DNA of 6,053 nucleotides from contig NIVA01000238.1 in assembly GCA_002254335.1 (NCBI GenBank), forward strand, positions 1 through 6,053. Reading direction: 5' to 3'. The notes under the pieces are model-generated. The model made no database searches. It had not been told where the DNA came from and saw nothing but the letters and a program-made list of their open reading frames with translations. How positions within the stretch are numbered: position 1 is the stretch's first letter; the number at the start of each line of letters is the position of its first letter. Both the position numbers and the translations under genes were made by a program. The stretch comes from Bacteroidetes bacterium 4572_114 (GTDB lineage Bacteria; Bacteroidota; Bacteroidia; Bacteroidales; 4484-276). Shown in pieces: positions 5,991-6,053 of this stretch.

Positions 5991-6053
5991 ATGTATATTT
6001 GTGTCATAAAACAAGAAGAAATACTGAAGCACATTCTCCCAAAAGGGCTTACA
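5991..6053 (+). CDS. N-terminus of a gene cut by the right edge, possibly an ISAon1-like transposase
   Basis: ATG 5991 opens MYICVIKQEEILKHILPKGLT and the frame stays open to the edge. The KQEEILKHILPKGL stretch resembles the N-terminal region of ISAon1-family transposases of Bacteroidota, as I recall them. With only 21 residues this is weak. The ATG overlaps a promoter-like box (5994-6001), so the true start may be different. It begins 50 bases after the cargo gene stop. Confidence 0.35.
   Translation, partial: MYICVIKQEEILKHILPKGLT
5994..6001 (+). promoter_or_regulatory. Candidate -7 box before the right-edge gene
   Basis: TATATTTG fits TAnnTTTG and lies in the gap after the cargo gene. 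It overlaps the first ATG of the right-edge frame, so box and start cannot both be right unless translation starts at a non-ATG codon downstream. Confidence 0.35.

Overview
The window looks like a chromosomal segment of a member of the Bacteroidota. The evidence is a secreted protein ending in a type IX secretion (T9SS) C-terminal sorting domain, TAnnTTTG-type promoter boxes in the intergenic gaps, start codons without clear Shine-Dalgarno sequences, and a TrxB of Bacteroidota type. The organism is inferred from these traits only.

Layout. Minus strand, 1-1137: a pentapeptide-repeat membrane protein that runs off the left edge and is split by a one-base loss in a G tract. Minus strand, 1421-1804: the C-terminal winged-helix end of a Schlafen/AlbA_2-type putative regulator, with a 12-bp GG-x-T coding repeat; a second block of the same repeat lies beyond its stop. 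Plus strand, 1985-2838: thioredoxin reductase trxB with an internal deletion and frame change, followed by a strong intrinsic terminator at 2888-2920. Plus strand, 3010-3643: an intact two-gene toxin-antitoxin-like operon, a 71-residue putative antitoxin overlapping a PIN-domain toxin by 20 bases. The 3644-3956 gap holds two hairpins, promoter boxes and a small minus-strand relic. Plus strand, 3957-5941: an Asp-box/BNR-like T9SS cargo protein, frameshifted near residue 121. Plus strand, 5991-6053: the start of a further gene, possibly an ISAon1-like transposase.

The most striking property is damage. Of the recognisable longer genes, three carry a frame-breaking loss (each consistent with a loss of 3n+1 bases) and a fourth is only a C-terminal remnant, while the small PIN module is intact. 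Either the locus is decaying or the assembly carries deletion errors; the sequence alone cannot decide. The genes do not form one pathway. The only pair that clearly works together is the antitoxin/PIN operon. I see no convincing new multi-gene system here.
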